Shown: one piece after another, positions 61,354 to 64,000 of the stretch | Layout of the letters: each line of letters starts with the position of its first letter | Numbering within the stretch: the stretch's first letter is position 1 | Source: Halorubrum aethiopicum | Lineage (GTDB): Archaea > Halobacteriota > Halobacteria > Halobacteriales > Haloferacaceae | Direction: 5' to 3' | Length of the DNA: 64,000 nt | NCBI RefSeq assembly: GCF_001542905.1 | Contig: NZ_LOAJ01000003.1 | Span: 1 to 64,000, forward strand | Made by a program: the position numbers and the translations under genes | Notes under the pieces: generated by a model | Told to the model about the DNA's origin: nothing | Seen by the model: only the letters and a program-made list of their open reading frames with translations | The model's database searches: none

Positions 61354-62090
61354 CGCCGTTTCTGGAGATCGTCGTAATCGCGGCCATCGCGCAGCTCACC
61401 GTCCTGCCGGGCGAGAAGGTCCAGTTCATCATCGCCGGGCTCTCGACCCGGTTCAAGCCACTGCTGGTCGTCGCGGCGGCCGGGACGGCGTTCGCGGGCT
61501 GGACCGTCCTCGAGATCCTGTTCGGTCAGGCGCTCCAGCAGGCGCTCCCGGGCGTCGTCCTCGACGGGATTACGGCGGCGCTCTTCCTGCTGTTCGCGGT
61601 GTTACTCGTCCGGTCAGCCCCTGGAGGGCACAACGTCCCAGTCGAGAGCGCCACACAGACGGACGGTGGCGTCGTCGGGACACGGATCACGGACATCAAC
61701 CCGGAGTTCGAAGCGTTCGGCCACACGATCGGCGGGCAGCTGGGCGAGTTCCTCACCATCTTCGCGATGATGGCAGCCGGGGAGTTCGGCGACAAGACAC
61801 AACTCGTCACCATCGGGCTGGCGGCACAGTACGGGGCTAGTGCTGCCATCTGGGCAGGCGAAATGTTGGTCATTATTCCGGTAAGCCTTGCGAATGCATA
61901 CTTCTTCCACACGTTCTCACACCGGTTCGACGTCCGGAAGGCCCACTACGCCGGGGCGGCCCTGTTTGCGTTCTTCGGGATGGACACGGTTTTAGGGATA
62001 GCAACCGGCCCGGAAGCGGTGTTCGGTCACAACAGCCTCTGGGAGGCAATCGTCAGCGCCGCTTCGGATATCCTCCTCGCGGTCGTGTAA
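61350..62090 (+). CDS. GDT1/TMEM165 family transporter (UPF0016)
   Basis: 246 residues, six to seven helices in two halves. The family motif ExGDK(T/S) is GEFGDKTQLV in the second half; in the first half it is LPGEKVQF, without the Gly-Asp part. Members move Mn(II) or Ca(II) with proton exchange. Overlap with the DtxR gene points to manganese homeostasis. The altered first motif may affect one half of the cation pathway. Confidence 0.8.
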   Translation: MTPFLEIVVIAAIAQLTVLPGEKVQFIIAGLSTRFKPLLVVAAAGTAFAGWTVLEILFGQALQQALPGVVLDGITAALFLLFAVLLVRSAPGGHNVPVESATQTDGGVVGTRITDINPEFEAFGHTIGGQLGEFLTIFAMMAAGEFGDKTQLVTIGLAAQYGASAAIWAGEMLVIIPVSLANAYFFHTFSHRFDVRKAHYAGAALFAFFGMDTVLGIATGPEAVFGHNSLWEAIVSAASDILLAVV

Positions 62091-62259
62091 CCACTTTGAT
62101 GTAAAGATATTTTGATTAAACCAACTTGTCTTCGAAGAAGAAAATTTATCTCATCCGACCGAATATCCAGCGTCAGTCAATCGATCAATGAACAGATTAG
62201 CGTCGAACAGCTGGCGATATGACACGCTCAATCTTGGAGATCTGTCTACAGTAACTTCG

Positions 62260-62682
62260 TTATCTTACTCGAACTGTCCCGACCATCCCCGAACTCTCGT
62301 GTGGGATACAAAAGTACCCGTACGTTCCAGGTTCCTCGAACGTGTGCTCGTAGTTCTCGCCCGGAGCGATGAGCCCCTCGGTGATCCGATTCCTCGCAGC
62401 ACGCTCTGATTCGAAGCCACCACTTGCGAAGTACGCGGCCTCGTCTGGAACCTCCTCTTCATACGCTGTGACCGTGTGATCGATGTCACTCTCGTTCGTC
62501 CACGTTACCGTCTCTCCTGTTTCTACCGTTGCAGTCTTCGGCTCGAACGTGAGGTCGCCGGGCATCGTGACGGTCTGGGCCGACGATGACTGTCCACCTA
62601 GACACCCGGCGGTGGTTAGAGTCGCTAGGGTCGCGGTGCTGAGTCGCAATATCGATCGTCGATTGTAGAACTTCGAGACCAT
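62260..62682 (-). CDS. Cupredoxin (plastocyanin-like), exported
   Basis: 140 residues from the ATG at 62682; CTAATAGGA about 26 bases upstream supports a leaderless start. The N-terminus has a signal and lipobox (TLTTAGCLGG). Blue-copper ligands are His in DIDHTVTAYEEE and the C-terminal CIPHESSGM (Cys, His, Met). An electron carrier outside the membrane. Ends near the GDT1 gene in convergent orientation. Confidence 0.86.
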   Translation of the reverse strand: MVSKFYNRRSILRLSTATLATLTTAGCLGGQSSSAQTVTMPGDLTFEPKTATVETGETVTWTNESDIDHTVTAYEEEVPDEAAYFASGGFESERAARNRITEGLIAPGENYEHTFEEPGTYGYFCIPHESSGMVGTVRVR

Positions 62683-62707
62683 TGTAACGAAAACGAGTGT
62701 TATCCTA

Positions 62708-63958
62708 TTAGAGGACAACGAAGAGATCGGTCACGTACATGATGGCGAGGCCGAACAGGAACGCGAGCAGGTTCGTCGCGCTCGCCACGCGACCGCCGGC
62801 ATCGCGAACCATTCGCGCGATCTCCCAGTCGACCTGCAGGATTGCGCCAACCCCGATCGCGAGGAAGAAGGCCCCGATCGTCGGCGAGTATGCAAGACTA
62901 CCGATCCAGCCCCCGAGGATGACGGGTGCGCCGGCGATCACCCCGAGTGCGGCGAAGTGCTTGAGCGACGGGCGTTCCCCGCGGGCGACCGGCGCGACGA
63001 CAGCCGGACCTTCCGTCACGTTGTGGAGCATGAACCCGATCACGAGGAATGCACCGAGCGAGACGCGCCCGAGTGCGAACGAACTCCCGATAGCAAGTCC
63101 TTCCGCGAGGTTGTGCAAGCCGATTCCTATCGCGACCAGATAGGCGATCCAGAGACCGCTACTCGCCCGACTATCACCAGCGGCGACACGGCCCTCACGC
63201 CACGCACTGATCGCCTGGACGAGTAATAGTGCGCCGAATATCCCGAAGACGACCAAGAGGTTGCCCTCGTATGCGCCTGGAATCCTCTCGGCGAGCTCGA
63301 ACGCCTCAAACCCGGCGTCGAACGCCAAGAAGCCCAGTACGCCGGCCGCAAACAGGAGCACGGCGTGCAGCCACCGATCGCTCATCGTCTTGATGTAGGG
63401 GAACCACAGCATCCCTAAGGCGACTGGGATCACGCCCACGAACAGCCCGATGACTGCAAGCGTCCCGAGCAGCCCGAGGCTAAACCCGGGTGATTGACTC
63501 GGCGCGACGATCGTATTATGGAACGTTGCTCCATCAGATAGTACGAGGGTGACTCCGAGGTCCCACCCCGGATTCCAGTGATACGGAATCACGATCTGTG
63601 CGCTTTCCATCGGGGCGAGCGTTTGGTCACCACCAGCTCCTTCGACTCGGAAATCCCAGTACGCCTCGTCGACGAGAACCTGTGATATCGTCACAGATTC
63701 GGGCCCGTTGTTCGTCACGTGCAAGACGACCGTTTCGTCGCTCGGAAGGGTCGTATGTGTGATCGTCACGTCGGGAAGCGGTGTGCCGCTCTGAACTCCG
63801 GCGAGCGGGGACGTGAACGCGAACACGCCCAAAACGAGTACGAGCAACACAATCGGGAGTAACGCGCTGACCCATCGCGGAAGCCCGAGCGGTTGTGTGA
63901 TCTCTTCGTCAGCCGTTACACCACCGTCCGTCGTCGTGTCTTGTGTCTTATCCGCCAT
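62708..63958 (-). CDS. ZIP-family metal transporter with extracellular N-terminal domain
   Basis: 416 residues. A TM at about 30-50 is followed by an external beta-rich domain (VLHVTNNGPESVTISQVLVD), then eight helices with the ZIP metal sites GLHNLAEGLAIG and LHNVTEGPAV. ZIP proteins import Zn(II), Fe(II) or Mn(II). The extra extracellular domain is atypical. It starts one base after the stop of the upstream gene, which runs off the window, so it is the second gene of an operon. Confidence 0.85.
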   Translation of the reverse strand: MADKTQDTTTDGGVTADEEITQPLGLPRWVSALLPIVLLVLVLGVFAFTSPLAGVQSGTPLPDVTITHTTLPSDETVVLHVTNNGPESVTISQVLVDEAYWDFRVEGAGGDQTLAPMESAQIVIPYHWNPGWDLGVTLVLSDGATFHNTIVAPSQSPGFSLGLLGTLAVIGLFVGVIPVALGMLWFPYIKTMSDRWLHAVLLFAAGVLGFLAFDAGFEAFELAERIPGAYEGNLLVVFGIFGALLLVQAISAWREGRVAAGDSRASSGLWIAYLVAIGIGLHNLAEGLAIGSSFALGRVSLGAFLVIGFMLHNVTEGPAVVAPVARGERPSLKHFAALGVIAGAPVILGGWIGSLAYSPTIGAFFLAIGVGAILQVDWEIARMVRDAGGRVASATNLLAFLFGLAIMYVTDLFVVL

Positions 63959-63959
63959 A

Positions 63960-64000
63960 TTAGACCACCTCGAAGAAGCTCATCCAGCCGAGTTCGGCGA
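63960..64000 (-). CDS. C-terminus of a truncated gene at the window edge
   Basis: Last 13 residues AELGWMSFFEVV and stop, on the minus strand, one base before the ZIP gene. The rest lies beyond the window. The identity is unknown; by position it could be a metal-related protein in the same operon. Confidence 0.6.
   Translation of the reverse strand, partial: AELGWMSFFEVV

Noticed and set aside
62188-62409. 73-codon plus-strand frame
   Set aside because: Antisense shadow of the cupredoxin gene.

Overview
The window is a haloarchaeal (class Halobacteria) replicon segment, most likely from a plasmid or megaplasmid. The evidence is the strongly acidic proteins, high G+C with preferred GC-rich codons, many leaderless genes with a TATA-like box about 26-28 bases before the start codon, haloarchaea-type wHTH/DUF7521 pairs, halocyanin-like cupredoxins, and an Orc1/Cdc6 gene flanked by inverted origin repeats. 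No rRNA, tRNA or CRISPR array was seen.

Replication, defence and partition (1-21500). Bases 1-1085 hold a replication origin: inverted ORB-like repeats flank an AT-rich stretch at about 486-555, the Orc1/Cdc6 gene follows, and three more repeats lie downstream of it. A tightly packed operon (3100-14121) encodes an AbrB-like small protein, a DUF499 ATPase, a small DUF3780/DUF7680-like protein, a DUF1156 adenine methylase and a PLD-SNF2 helicase. This matches, from memory, the gene content of the predicted anti-phage class Hma (helicase-methylase-ATPase). Small hypotheticals and a wHTH regulator follow. A ParA-type partition operon (17850-19200) is bracketed by clusters of tandem 9-bp repeats that look like its centromere. 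A tyrosine recombinase follows.

Metal and stress island I (20850-34386). This holds an FmdE-like protein, a P1B ATPase with a CPG motif plus a separate HMA chaperone, an ArsR-like regulator, SHOCT membrane proteins, a permease with two YHS domains, an amidohydrolase, UspA, DoxX, a wHTH/DUF7521 pair, a CopZ-like chaperone and a CopB-type (CPH) ATPase.

Toxin-like gene, decayed block and respiratory/redox cluster (34600-45300). A Doc-like Fic protein lies next to a frameshifted PadR gene and an amber-interrupted gene. Then come cytochrome oxidase subunit II, a subunit I+III fusion, a second wHTH/DUF7521 pair, a TFB, a half-size CtaA, a DsbA-like protein with N-terminal zinc fingers, DsbB, a cupredoxin and a cydA remnant.

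Metal island II (45500-64000). This holds an SPW-motif P-type ATPase, a Cys-cluster membrane protein, a two-domain multicopper oxidase, a CPBP protease, a CDF transporter, a CPC-motif ATPase with two HMA domains, a Tp34-like/DyP-like pair, a SafE-like membrane protein, a decayed IS630 element, a DtxR regulator overlapping a GDT1 transporter, a cupredoxin and a ZIP transporter. Taken together the region reads as a mobile-replicon cargo for copper, zinc and other metal homeostasis and copper-dependent respiration, with a defence operon beside the origin.
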